In this document: positions 54,486 to 64,000 of the stretch, in pieces
How the letters are laid out: each line of letters begins with the position of its first letter
How positions within the stretch are numbered: the first letter of the stretch is position 1
Origin: Berghia stephanieae
Taxonomy: Eukaryota > Mollusca > Gastropoda > Nudibranchia > Aeolidiidae
Length of the DNA: 64,000 nucleotides
NCBI GenBank assembly: GCA_034508935.3
Contig: CM067445.1
Coordinates: 89,393,479-89,457,478 of the forward strand
Direction of reading: 5' to 3'
Notes under the pieces: generated by a model
What the model was told of the DNA's origin: nothing
The model's input: the letters and a program-made list of their open reading frames with translations, nothing else
Database searches by the model: none
Translations under genes and position numbers: made by a program

Positions 54486-54815
54486 GTCCTCCGAAAGAGT
54501 GGGTTTACACTTCCAATGAGATTGGAACCATTATTTTGACATCACACTTTTGTTCCCATTTACATGCATTTCGATACCGCCTGTAATGCGTTATTTTCTT
54601 CACAAAACGCACAAATCAACCTCATGTAACTCGGCCCACTCTCTGTGATTTGTGACTAATAATTATTCCTGTGCTTGTCTATTCTTACTGATATTTTTAT
54701 AAAGTAATAATATTTCTTTTCTTTTGAAAACGCCCCTGAAGATTAAGCGAGGTCTTTTATTCATCAGCATTAGTGTAAGTGCTCTTCTGGAATACAGTTG
54801 GTGTTCTGGATGGGG
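54486..54815. other. no gene seen
   Basis: Unique. A possible donor gtaagt at 54775 has only a weak open stretch before it. Confidence 0.3.
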
Positions 54816-55150
54816 TTCTTGACCTCCCATAGTGGGCAGGGAGGCACTTACTGTGCCTTCTATAACCCTATATTATCTGTTTTCCAAGTTGATTTTTGTC
54901 TTTGTCTTAGAAGTATATTACTTGGTTTTGTCCTTTTCCCTTGTCGGAGTCCTTGGCTGGGAGGGAAACAGTTAAATGACAAATTATGTATAAAGTTTTG
55001 GGAGATTATATTTTTTCATTGTAAATCATCTCTCTATTATGTATTGTTGTATTTGTTTTGAATGTAAATATTTCAATGTGTTCCTCTTAGTGGAATCCCG
55101 TGCTTATGCCTGGTAGAGATTTTTCTGTGATATCAAACTGAGTACACCGA
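54816..55150 (+). mobile_element. LT-1 LINE tail copy, 3' part missing
   Basis: Starts ttcttgacctcccatagtgg and runs through gggagggaaacagt and tgtaaatcatctctct; stops before the gcgccgtaaaacc end. Confidence 0.7.
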
Positions 55151-55433
55151 TATAGGTTCTTGTCGGATTGCCCTAGAAAGAGTAAATTAGATTTAAAGTA
55201 AAAATGATTAGATATTAGAAGTTACGTTTTTAAAAAATAATTATGAACGAAACATTTCCCTCCTCGAAGAATATAAAGTATACCTTCAAAGAAACCTGGC
55301 CCATGGAGTTTAGTTTATCCCGTCTTCAATATCGCGAAACTGACAATAGCTTCTGCTAGCTACCCTTTAGATAGGACACTAGTCAGATCTAACCAACCCA
55401 ACTACCCAAACACTGCTGTGTGAAAGAGGCTGG
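55151..55433. other. no gene seen
   Basis: Unique sequence. Confidence 0.3.
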
Positions 55434-55823
55434 AGGGGGGGGGGGGGGGGGGGGCGGTCAGAATAAAATATAGGTCCCTTTGCATGTGAAGCGAATGCTC
55501 AAGTAACGAACTATCCGGACCTTCTCTATTCACGAAGAACCACGACAGAAAACTATTTTGGGACAGCTGGTCATTTAGTTTAAAACTGGAATTTATTAAA
55601 AAAAAGAATATTTCGCTCTTAATTTCTGTTTAAGACTCCGACTTTGGTTTGGAGAGAAACTGATCAGAGCTTCACCATTACGTCACCCCCTCCCTCCCCC
55701 CTCCTCCCCCCCCCCCCCCCCCTCCCTCCTTTCCATTCCCCTTCCCGGCTTCATAATGAACCTTTATATGAACCGATTTAATGTGCATCTTTCTTAGCGT
55801 TTGAATTTCTATATTAAAATGAG

Positions 55824-55895
<72 letters not shown>
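55434..55895. repeat. poly-G, C-rich and (CT)n tracts
   Basis: G-run at about 55435-55454, CCCTCC-rich 55685-55735, and a CT repeat of about 33 units at 55828-55893. Confidence 0.9.
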
Positions 55896-55896
<1 letters not shown>

Positions 55897-56340
55897 ATGT
55901 GTGGGTGGGTGTGTTTGTGTGTGTGAGTCTCTCTCTTTCCATTATAAACATTGCGAAATAATTTTATCACGCTTAAAGCCCTTTCCAAGATCGGATTATT
56001 TTAATCGTCCGCGCGGTAGAAAAAGTTGCTAAAATAAAGAGTAAAAGGAATACAATCCAAGTGTTTATTATCGGATTGAATCAGGCAATGACACGATTTG
56101 CGAGGGTTTTACAAACTGTACCATTGTATACTTTTCTTCGAGTCCAGAGTGATGGTCTGGAAAGACGAGTGAAAGTAGTCTCTGGTCCATTTCAAGATAA
56201 GAAAAGACAGTATAAATCCATTATTAATGAGCTTTTAGTTCGCTTGGAAGACCTGATGATAAAGTCTTTTTCTTTTTTTTTTCCCCTGCATATCTTAATG
56301 TAGAGAATCCGAGGAAAAACGCTGACACTTATGGTGTGGT
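55896..56340. other. no supported gene
   Basis: 56061-56303 is an open frame of fair composition (GLNQAMTRFARVLQTVPLY...), but there are no good splice sites or family match, so it is not called. Confidence 0.3.
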
Positions 56341-56547
56341 ACTCTGGAAAACTCATATTCAGAATTTTGGCCTGAAAACCCGTCCTTCAAATATCGATCG
56401 ATTGAAATGACCCTTATTTTAGCAGACACTGGCAACGTGGGACTTCGCGGGCTTTTGCCAAGATAGTCATTTTGACTGTTCGATTTTTGAAGGACGCGTT
56501 TTCTGGCCACATTTTGAATACCCCTGTTTTATTTTTCAGAGTGAGGC
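56341..56547. mobile_element. MITE-6, complete
   Basis: tactctggaaaactcat left, ttttcagagtgaggcc right; cgtccttcaaatatcgatcg arm and its complement near 56485-56515. Confidence 0.75.
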
Positions 56548-56610
56548 CGGGATGCTCGATATTTAACAGCTCAATAAAAAAAACAAAAAAAAAAAACAAC
56601 AAAAAAACTT

Positions 56611-56909
56611 GAGCTTTTTTATAGCGCATATATCCACTCAACGTGCTCAAAGCGCTTTAGAAGGGGTCCCTGGCCAACAGCAACACATAACATGTAGGAC
56701 GAGACATGACGCCTGTCAGGGGATATTACACATTTTTGGGACAGAGACAACGCTGTTAACGGCCAGGTACTCATTTTACACCTGAGTACGGTGAGAGAAT
56801 GTGAGTAAAGAGCCTTCTCCAAGGACTCAACTATGCGCCGAGCGAGGCTCGAACCCAGAACCTTCCGATCCGAAAGCGAGTGTCATACCACAAGACCACA
56901 TAGCCGCAC
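56611..56909 (-). mobile_element. SINE-A, full length
   Basis: Reverse copy, gagcttttttatagcgcat to accacatagccgcac, well conserved. Confidence 0.88.
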
Positions 56910-57359
56910 TGGTGAGAAGTAATCAAATATTTCTTATCCTTATGTCTTTCTTAAATTTGATATTATTGATTCGAGGGATTCTTACTAATTCCCCCAAAAA
57001 TTATGTCTGTCGTAAAAATGTCCTTATGCATAAAAGGATATACAAGATTTGCGAAACGCCGGAACAGACTCATCAAAGAAGAGATGGGTATAAAACGTGT
57101 GTAGACAATACGGTTACAGACTGACAAAATGCTTTTTTTTTAACAATTTGGCCAGAAAGAAATATAATATGATTCATACATCAAATCGATTAAAAATACC
57201 CCCCCCCCCCCCCCGCCCCCCCCCCCTGCTTCTTCTGGTCAACTAATCTAGAACCAAGACGTTATAAGTTGAAGTGTTCATTGAAGTATTTTAGACGACC
57301 AGGTGATTGAGGGTAATCTTTCTTAAGAGATGGAGTTATAAAGTAAACGATGTATGATC
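56910..57359. other. no gene seen
   Basis: Contains a C-run at 57199-57227. Confidence 0.35.
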
Positions 57360-57650
57360 TTAACCCTCTTAACCCTTACCACCCATATGAAAATCGTCAC
57401 ATTCGTTACGATACAGCCAACATTTTTCGCATTCTGATTTCTTTTTGTACATCACACTATTTGAACATAAATGTTTGCTGTAGTTAAAGTATATTAACAC
57501 TGTGTTGAAGATCTCGTTTAGCAGAAGAAAAAAATACGTTTAGCGAGAACTAACAGGTGTTGTGTTTGAGTAAAATAAATATATTTTTGTATAGGTTGGG
57601 TGTGACGAGTTGGGGACAATCTGGAAAATGGCCGGTAAGGAGAGAATTAA
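57360..57650. mobile_element. MITE-2 copy (reverse)
   Basis: TTAACCCTCTTAACCCTTACC (two possible starts) at the left and GGCCGGTAAGGAGAGAA-TTAA at the right. Confidence 0.78.
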
Positions 57651-57916
57651 TGTAAAACGCTTTTTGACAGTGTTCAGAATAGTTGTAAGTACATTTTATT
57701 CTATACTCCGAGACTTGGACTCAAAGATGCCATTGCTAATAGTAACGAACTTATGAGCCTCTGTCCGCTCCCCATATCTAATAGTTATCCCATTTAATGA
57801 GCTATCCCCATTACCAGTTGTTGTGATACGACCAAAGTAGGGGCGGCGGTGGGAAAATAAAAAGCTTTGGTAGAATCAATATCGGCAATAGACCTTTTGG
57901 TTGGAAATTCTACGTC

Positions 57917-57967
57917 AGCAAAAAAAAAAAAAACAAAAAAAAAACAAAAAAAAACAAAAACAAAACA
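57917..57967. repeat. A-rich (AAAAC)n tract
   Basis: Long A-runs with single C. Confidence 0.85.
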
Positions 57968-57997
57968 CGCAAGAACGAAAAAAAATATTTAAAAACG

Positions 57998-58281
57998 GAG
58001 CGTTTATATAGCACTAAATGTGCTTAAAGCCCTATACAAAGGGTCCCTGGTCAACAGCAACATTTAACACATAGGACGGGGCACGACGCTTGTTAGGCGA
58101 TATTACAATTTTTCGGACAAAGCCAACGCTGTTAACGGCAAGGTACTCATTTTACACCTGAGTACGGTGAGAGAATGTAAGTAAAGACCTTTTCCAAGAA
58201 CTCAACTATGAGCCGAGCGCGAGGCTTGAACCCGGGACCTTCCGTTCCGAAAGTGTCATACACTAGACCACATAGCCGCAC
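57998..58281 (-). mobile_element. SINE-A, full length, slightly diverged
   Basis: gcgtttatatagcactaaatg tail and ctagaccacatagccgca head, reverse strand. Confidence 0.85.
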
Positions 58282-58826
58282 AATTTTCAATACAATGGTT
58301 TACAACGTTCAACTTTTTATTGTTTTATCGAGGATGGGGTTGCATCTGAATGATTTTATTATTTGCATTGTGTGTATCTGATGCCTTTTCGTTCTTCACC
58401 TTTTTGTCGGTTACACAACCCTACATATTGCTGTATACACCATATCATTTAACCTTGTTTACTGATGTTGATTAAGGATGGTCAAATAAAACGGGTGGAG
58501 GACAAATTAATTATGGGAGACTTCGAAAAAAAAAGAGGTATTCTAAAAAGCATGCATCTAAATGAATATCTTCAGTATACTAATTATCTGTCTTTCATTT
58601 TACTCAGAAAGCTTTTACTCCCATCGATATGAAAAGGGGGATATAAAATAATGCCGGAAAAACAGAACGAAAAATGCAAGAGAATTAGAAAGATTTTTTG
58701 GGATGCCTCTTATTTTTCTTTTTGTTGTTGTTGTTGTTGTTTTTTTTTTTTTTGTTTTTTTGTTGTTGTATTTTTCTTATTTCTGTTTCGTCTGACAGTG
58801 GTTCTCATACAAACATTTTCAGATTT
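58282..58826. other. no gene seen
   Basis: Unique sequence and a T/GTT-rich tract at 58715-58785. Confidence 0.35.
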
Positions 58827-59091
58827 TTAACTCTCTCCTTACCAGCCATTTTCAGGATTTTCCCCAAAACTTCACACCCAACTAACACAAAAATATATTT
58901 TTTTGTCACTCAAACACAATAGCAGTAAGTTCTTGTGATAAATAATTTCTTTAGCAATACAGGCTCTATTACAACACGCTGTTCATTTTCTTTAAATTTT
59001 ATGATGTACATGGAAAATTTGAATAAGAAAAATGTTGGTTGTATCGTAACGAATGTGACGATTTTCCTATAGTTGGTAAGGAGAGGGTTAA
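58827..59091. mobile_element. MITE-2, near intact with TTAA on both sides
   Basis: TTAA-CTCTCTCCTTACCAGCC and GTTGGTAAGGAGAGGG-TTAA ends; closest to 22979-23236. Confidence 0.9.
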
Positions 59092-59146
59092 CGTACACCA
59101 GTGCCTTCTCTCAAATATATTATTACTTCAATCACTGATTGATAAG

Positions 59147-59272
59147 GATGACCCGGAACTTGTCGATAAGTCTAAAACTTTTGACCCCATTCCAGCACAG
59201 TGGCCAACACTCAAATACTTACTTGCTACGATAGCCTCATTTAGACTGCTTTCCCTCCATGAAAATTTATGA
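59147..59272 (+). CDS. candidate terminal exon, unknown protein
   Basis: After gattgataAG the frame reads DDPELVDKSKTFDPIPAQWP, then TLKYLLATIASFRLL, and ends SLHENL with stop. Composition and codon use look protein-like and no repeat family overlaps it. The acceptor is weak and no neighbouring exon was found, so it may be a gene fragment. Family not recognised. Confidence 0.28.
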   Translation, partial: DDPELVDKSKTFDPIPAQWPTLKYLLATIASFRLLSLHENL

Positions 59273-59285
59273 GCCCTGAGTCAAC

Positions 59286-59860
59286 CCCCCCCCCCCCCCC
59301 CCGCCTCTCTCTCCTCATCCACCACCCGTTAGTTTTTGTAGTCCATTGTAATACCCAAAGGACATAGCGGTGGTCTGATAAAATAATACTCAAACAGCAT
59401 ACCCAAGGGTCCAGTGCTTGTCTAGTGAAATTGAAGTCAAAATGAAATCCTACGGGACAAACTGAATCAACGCTTGTCTTGTAAAATATAAGTCAACATC
59501 TTACTTTCCCTGCCACCCATCCGATCACCGATCGGGCTCAACATGGCGTAACTTTGATTAAACCTATCGTGAACATCTACGCCGCAGAGGGGACGTCGAG
59601 GACTGCCAGAAATGGGTGGTATGACCTAATTTGGGGCAACAATGACTCCCGACTCTCTCTGGGTCCAACCTTAAGGAAAAATGACCCTGTCTCATCGAAT
59701 ATTTATAGACCCCCCCCCCCCCCCCCCCCGCAGTCACTATATATTAGTAGCAAATATTTATCTCATCCCCCCCCCCCCCTCTCCTCCTCTCCCTCCCCCC
59801 CCCTCCCCCCCCCCCCCCCCTCCTCTCTCTCTCTCCTCTCCTCTCTCTCTCTCTGTGTTT
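59286..59860. repeat. C-rich and pyrimidine tracts
   Basis: C-runs at about 59286-59302, 59711-59730 and 59767-59820, then CT repeats to 59860; proline-rich open frames are artefacts. Confidence 0.85.
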
Positions 59861-59930
59861 TTTTCTCTCTCTCTATTTCATTGTTTTGTTTTTATGATCC
59901 TATGTACTATTTTCCTATCTTCTTATCTAT

Positions 59931-59942
59931 TTTCCTATCTTC

Positions 59943-60009
<67 letters not shown>

Positions 60010-60031
60010 AAAATCTATCTATCTAAAAATA

Positions 60032-60099
<68 letters not shown>
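59931..60099. repeat. (CTAT)n microsatellite, interrupted
   Basis: About 35 tetranucleotide units with two AAAAA-containing interruptions near 60009 and 60026. Confidence 0.95.
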
Positions 60100-60100
<1 letters not shown>

Positions 60101-60912
60101 CAATTTTCTTTCTTTTCCAAATTCCTCATTTCTCTTGTATTCCATAATGCTTGCCGATGTACACCAATGGCCACATCAAATAGTGTTATTAACACCTAAC
60201 AGACGGATGGTGTCAACGAGTTGATGAGGAATGCCATCTTATTCGGAGTTGCCAGATTGATTTCACAAGACAATGCCAAACAAGTAATGAAAATATAGAA
60301 TGATCTGGAAAAAGGCGACATTTTCTCAGGTTTCCTCATGACACCATTTTCCTCCAAACACGCCAATTGAATTAGAAATAAAACTTTACATATTATATCC
60401 AATTATATCGATTTGATTAACATTTCATCTAGTAAAATGAACTTGTGGTTAACATATTTGGTCAAAGAACAGTTTATTTATTTATTCATGTCTATTAATT
60501 TATCTAATTTTCGTAAAATGCTGAGAAAATGTCAAAATGACAAACTACATTTTCACATGCCACATTATTTATTTATCTTAATTTTGCCATTAAAACAATC
60601 CGCAAAGTTTTAGGAATTTGCATAGAAACACCCATCTGACAACCCTAATCTCATCCTCTCGAGTACCGACTGAATGAGGATTTGCAATATTCCAGGAACT
60701 ATTCGGTCATTCCACCCGAATTACCGCAGCTCATACAACCATACTGATCTACATTAATGGTTCTGTTGGCTTTGGCATGGAATATAAAACAATATGGAGA
60801 AACATAGTACTATCTATGCCTTTACTCGAAGAGTATTGTAGAATAATGAGAATTTATACAATCACACGTATGTTTATCCATTCTTAAAAGAGAATATTCT
60901 ACGGAAGACAAT

Positions 60913-60913
<1 letters not shown>
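60100..60913. other. no gene seen
   Basis: Unique AT-rich sequence without supported features. Confidence 0.35.
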
Positions 60914-60951
<38 letters not shown>

Positions 60952-61059
60952 TATGTGTGTGTGCGTCTGTGTGTGTGTGTGTGTGCGTGTGATAGAGACA
61001 GGGGACGAGAGAGAAAGTAGAGAGAGAAAAAGAGAGACAGCGTGTGTATGTGTATGTAA

Positions 61060-61126
<67 letters not shown>

Positions 61127-61135
61127 GAGGGGGGG

Positions 61136-61182
<47 letters not shown>
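60914..61182. repeat. compound (TG)n - (GA)n tract
   Basis: TG repeats to 60987, a GA-rich link, TG again to 61081, then GA to 61182 with a G-run. Confidence 0.95.
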
Positions 61183-61184
<2 letters not shown>

Positions 61185-61295
61185 TTAAAGGCACAATCCT
61201 TTACTCTAAAAATTATTAGAGGCTTTTTTTCATAGACACGTCTATCTAGCCTTAAGTTTCGGGAGAAATAGAGGAAAAGAAACACAGCTAAACTA

Positions 61296-61400
61296 ACAGG
61301 TTTAAAATTTTTTGCTATGATGATGGTGATTTCAATCGATTGATATTTGAAGGACGAGTTTTATGGCCAAATTTTAAATACTTTTCTTTCCAGAGGTTAA
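61296..61400. mobile_element. MITE-6 one arm
   Basis: cgattgatatttgaaggacg, ttatggccaaattttaaata and ctttccagaggtt. Confidence 0.65.
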
Positions 61401-61409
61401 CAGTTATTT

Positions 61410-61644
61410 GTGACCCTTCGTCTCAAAACGGTATTATGTCGGGATGGACCAGATGCTAAAAAGTCAAATTATAGTCAAACTGGTCAAAAATATGAAACGT
61501 TGGTATTTAGCACAGTAAAATATGATATTCCTTCTCCTCTATAAAGCAAATAAACTCAACTTAAGTCTGATATTTATGGCTACAAATTCAATTTTCAGCA
61601 TCTTCGTCATCCCGACTTAATATCGTTTTGAGACGAAGGGTCAC
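61410..61644. mobile_element. MITE-1 copy, well conserved
   Basis: GTGACCCTTCG and AAGGGTCAC ends flanked by ATTT. Confidence 0.88.
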
Positions 61645-61821
61645 ATTTGGTTAAAACGTTTTAGAGTTAAAAACCAAAGTAAGTCAAACCAGCCTGTAGA
61701 ATATTTTACTCAAATAATTATCTCTAGAGACGCTGATGACATCGAATAAGACTTTCCCTTCAGATATTGATGAAACTCGTCGGCTAAGAACAATATCGGA
61801 GGAATGGGATGTATGGAGAGA

Positions 61822-61823
<2 letters not shown>

Positions 61824-61906
<83 letters not shown>

Positions 61907-61993
61907 GAAGAGAGAGAGAGAGAGAGAGTAATAGAGAAAGGGAGGGAGAAAGAGAGCAATAGAGAGTAATAGAGAGAGGGTGAGAGACAGATA

Positions 61994-62081
<88 letters not shown>

Positions 62082-62082
62082 A
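61824..62082. repeat. (GA)n tract with a GATA block
   Basis: About 260 bp of GA repeats interrupted by GGA steps, a less regular 61920-61990, and five GATA units near 61992-62012. Confidence 0.95.
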
Positions 62083-62418
62083 TGGGGTGATAGAAAGAAA
62101 ATGGAGATAACAACTAGCATTTAAAAGCAAATATTTACTCAACTATACCTCAGCATTTCCACGAAATGTCAAATCAGTGGAGAAATGCTGTGTGTAACGT
62201 AAGCCATCCATAATACTATCTAGTCCCCTTGTATAACGAAATCCTAGACGCTTAAAAGCGGCTTCAAAGAGAATAAATCTCTTTTTAAAACGTCATAAAC
62301 ATATTTCTTGCAATATCTTATTTTCTAAAAGCGATAGAACAAAAAATTCAGTCGAGATCCTGAAAGCGGGTATCACAATGGACAGTCGTGTCTCCATCAT
62401 TCTAACAGCTCTGTCTGT
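62083..62418. other. no gene seen
   Basis: Unique sequence. Confidence 0.35.
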
Positions 62419-62712
62419 TGGGGAGCAGCCTGGCTCAGCGGTACGGTGTTTGCTTTCGTACCCGAAAGGTACCGAGTTCGACCACCCGCCGCGCGCTGTT
62501 TGGCCTTGAGCAAGTCACCTCGCCCTAGCTCAATTTACGGCGCTGCACTGCGGCTGACGCCTTGGTTATTCCAGTCTTCCCTTGGAATGGACCCTAGAGA
62601 CAAATTTCCCCTTCTTCTTCTGTGTCAGACACCGGTGATCATGGTACGCCGTTCACCTCTCTGATCAGAACAAATTTCCCCTATGGGATGAATAAAGGGA
62701 ATTCTATTTATT
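62419..62712 (+). mobile_element. SINE-B split by an RTE LINE end
   Basis: Head gcagcctggctcagcggta and ccgagttcgaccacccg, then cacctcgccctagctc, and 3' end gggatgaataaaggga. The foreign stretch 62613-62669 interrupts it between two copies of ACAAATTTCCCCT. Confidence 0.85.
62613..62669 (-). mobile_element. 57-bp insertion of an RTE LINE 3' end
   Basis: The minus strand reads tctgatcagagaggtgaacg, gcgtaccatgatcaccgg, tgtctgacacagaagaaga. It matches 53646-53695 plus the AGAAGA tail, without the last codons. The 13-bp flanking duplication (62600-62612 and 62670-62682) shows a true, extremely truncated retrotransposition. Confidence 0.85.
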
Positions 62713-62939
62713 TCTTTTTGATTTATCTTTTACCAGCATTTTCTCAGGATTACAGAGAGACTCTGGCTGTGGAATCAGTACCTGAATTAGTGACAAAATA
62801 TATAATTATGACCTCAGAACATGGTAATCTAAACTAGCATTGCGCAAACAGTAACAGGTCTATATAATATGCTGCTTTTAACATAAGCCGTTGTGCGGTT
62901 TATTATAAATGTTTTTATTTCTGTATTTTTAATTATCTT

Positions 62940-62940
62940 T

Positions 62941-62971
<31 letters not shown>

Positions 62972-62980
62972 GGGGGGGTA
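62940..62980. repeat. poly-T then poly-G run
   Basis: About 12 T followed by about 28 G. Confidence 0.9.
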
Positions 62981-63086
62981 TTTGATTGTTTGTTTGTTTT
63001 AATCATATAGTTTTACATTATTTACCAGGATATTTTTATACAGGGGGTGATATTTGATTGGATTGCCGATTTATTTTTCATAATAT

Positions 63087-63319
63087 GTGACCCTCGTCTC
63101 AAAACGGTATAATGTCTGGATGGACCAAATGCTAAAAAGTCAAATTATAGTTAAACTGGTCAAAAATATGAAACGTCGGTATTTAGCACAGTAAAATATG
63201 ATATTCCTTCTCCCTATAAAGCAACCAAACTCACCTTAAGTCTGATATTTCTGGCTACAAATTCAATTTTGAGCATCTTCGTCATCCCGACTTAATATCG
63301 TTTTGAGACGAAGGGTCAC
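63087..63319. mobile_element. MITE-1 copy
   Basis: GTGACCCTCGTC and AAGGGTCAC ends flanked by ATAT. Confidence 0.87.
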
Positions 63320-63664
63320 ATATAAAACATTCTCGGTGGCTATTTTTAATACTAAGATGCTTTTCTTTTCTCAGCTTGAGCAATAATATTCTTGTGTAGA
63401 GTAACCAGAGCCACCGTCCTATGTTGCAATACCGAGATTCTATTTCGGATTGTGATGAATGTATTTCCATAGGACATTTTGTCTCTTTTAACAGACACGA
63501 GACGCTATCCGATACAGCGTAAATAACACTTCTATATCTTCTATATCAAATACCGTAGCATGGGGTATGTCAGAAATGAGTAGAAACGTCACTTTGATGC
63601 TCATCATTTGATTCCTCTTTCCTGCCCTCTTCCTAACCCCTCACTCCCAACACCCAACACCCAT

Positions 63665-63666
<2 letters not shown>
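63320..63666. other. no gene seen
   Basis: Unique sequence. Confidence 0.35.
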
Positions 63667-63698
<32 letters not shown>

Positions 63699-63723
63699 CA
63701 CACACACACACACACACACACAC
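63667..63723. repeat. (CA)n microsatellite
   Basis: CA repeat with one GA step. Confidence 0.93.
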
Positions 63724-63748
63724 TGTCGATCCTCCAACCATAATTGAA

Positions 63749-64000
63749 TTCAATAGTCTGATGTCACGTCGCCCAGCAACGGCGGCCATCATGGTCTAGA
63801 CAAAGAAAATCGGTACTTTTTATTCTTCATGCTGGCTAGAACGTTTCATATGTCTGTGATCATAATGTGTAAAAGTCAAAACATGATCAGATTTAAAATG
63901 TTTTTCCCCCTCTGGATACGCTTTCATACTCGTCGGAGAAATATTTCATAAGGGCGTCCGCCATTGTTCCGATAGTTTAGAGCCAGTTACTAAGTTACCA
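63749..64000 (-). mobile_element. MITE-5 copy, cut by the window end
   Basis: TTCAATAGTCTGATGTCAC left end, then gccattgttccgatag near 63960; the other end lies beyond the window. Confidence 0.85.

Noticed and set aside
56061-56303. 80-codon frame, GLNQAMTRFARV...
   Set aside because: Composition is plausible, but no acceptor or donor supports an exon and no family is recognised; an L7Ae-like resemblance was too weak.
59554-60147. 197-codon Pro-rich then Ile/Tyr/Leu/Ser-rich frame
   Set aside because: The frame is mostly C-runs and CTAT repeats; only the first 45 codons are complex, and they have no splice or family support.
61684-62142. 152-codon Ser/Leu-rich frame
   Set aside because: Low-complexity translation of the GA/CT tract.

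Overview
This is a repeat-dense, AT-rich animal nuclear window, most likely from a marine invertebrate. A deuterostome such as an echinoderm or hemichordate is my best guess from the style of SINE and transposon, but the sequence does not settle it. There is no bacterial architecture: no operons, no dense genes, no rRNA or functional tRNA. Instead there are tRNA-derived SINEs, non-LTR retrotransposons, many short inverted-repeat elements (MITEs), foldback elements and long microsatellites. I did not recognise any complete host gene. Five short open stretches are offered as weak to moderate host exon candidates (15423-15512 +, 22016-22298 -, 36661-36728 -, 38876-39045 +, 59147-59272 +).

Layout. 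1-16.4 kb: short transposons and foldbacks, including two head-to-head MITE palindromes (6.7-7.2 kb, 11.9-12.3 kb) and a local duplication with SINEs (13.5-15.2 kb). 16462-21247: the most interesting object, a DNA transposon of about 4.8 kb. It has roughly 160-bp imperfect terminal inverted repeats containing a C-run, a 3-bp TGT target duplication, three 356-bp subterminal repeats at the left end, and a long protein whose C-terminal half carries XPG/FEN1-type nuclease motifs. Together these point to the Academ superfamily. 21.3-30 kb: MITE cluster with nested and head-to-tail copies, SINEs and AT microsatellites. 30064-33377: an apparently full-length RTE/BovB-type LINE with one open frame, all endonuclease and reverse transcriptase motifs and a 10-bp target duplication. 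33.4-52.6 kb: SINEs and MITEs with unique stretches between. 52652-54485: a SINE, a 5'-truncated RTE LINE, and a satellite of about 15 units made from the last 48-51 bp of that LINE. 54.5-64 kb: SINEs, MITEs and long simple repeats (CT, CTAT, TG, GA, poly-G).

How the parts relate. The RTE LINE family supplies reverse transcriptase. Its 3' end occurs as an intact element, as a decayed fragment, as a satellite, and as a 57-bp insertion inside a SINE. A second LINE tail family appears five times, two copies with clear target duplications. The MITEs carry no protein and depend on transposases encoded elsewhere. MITE-2 has piggyBac-type TTAA ends. MITE-1 has a consistent 4-bp AWWT duplication. MITE-3 repeatedly sits exactly head-to-tail with itself or against MITE-4. 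Superfamily names are inferences from motifs, ends and target duplications; no database search was possible.
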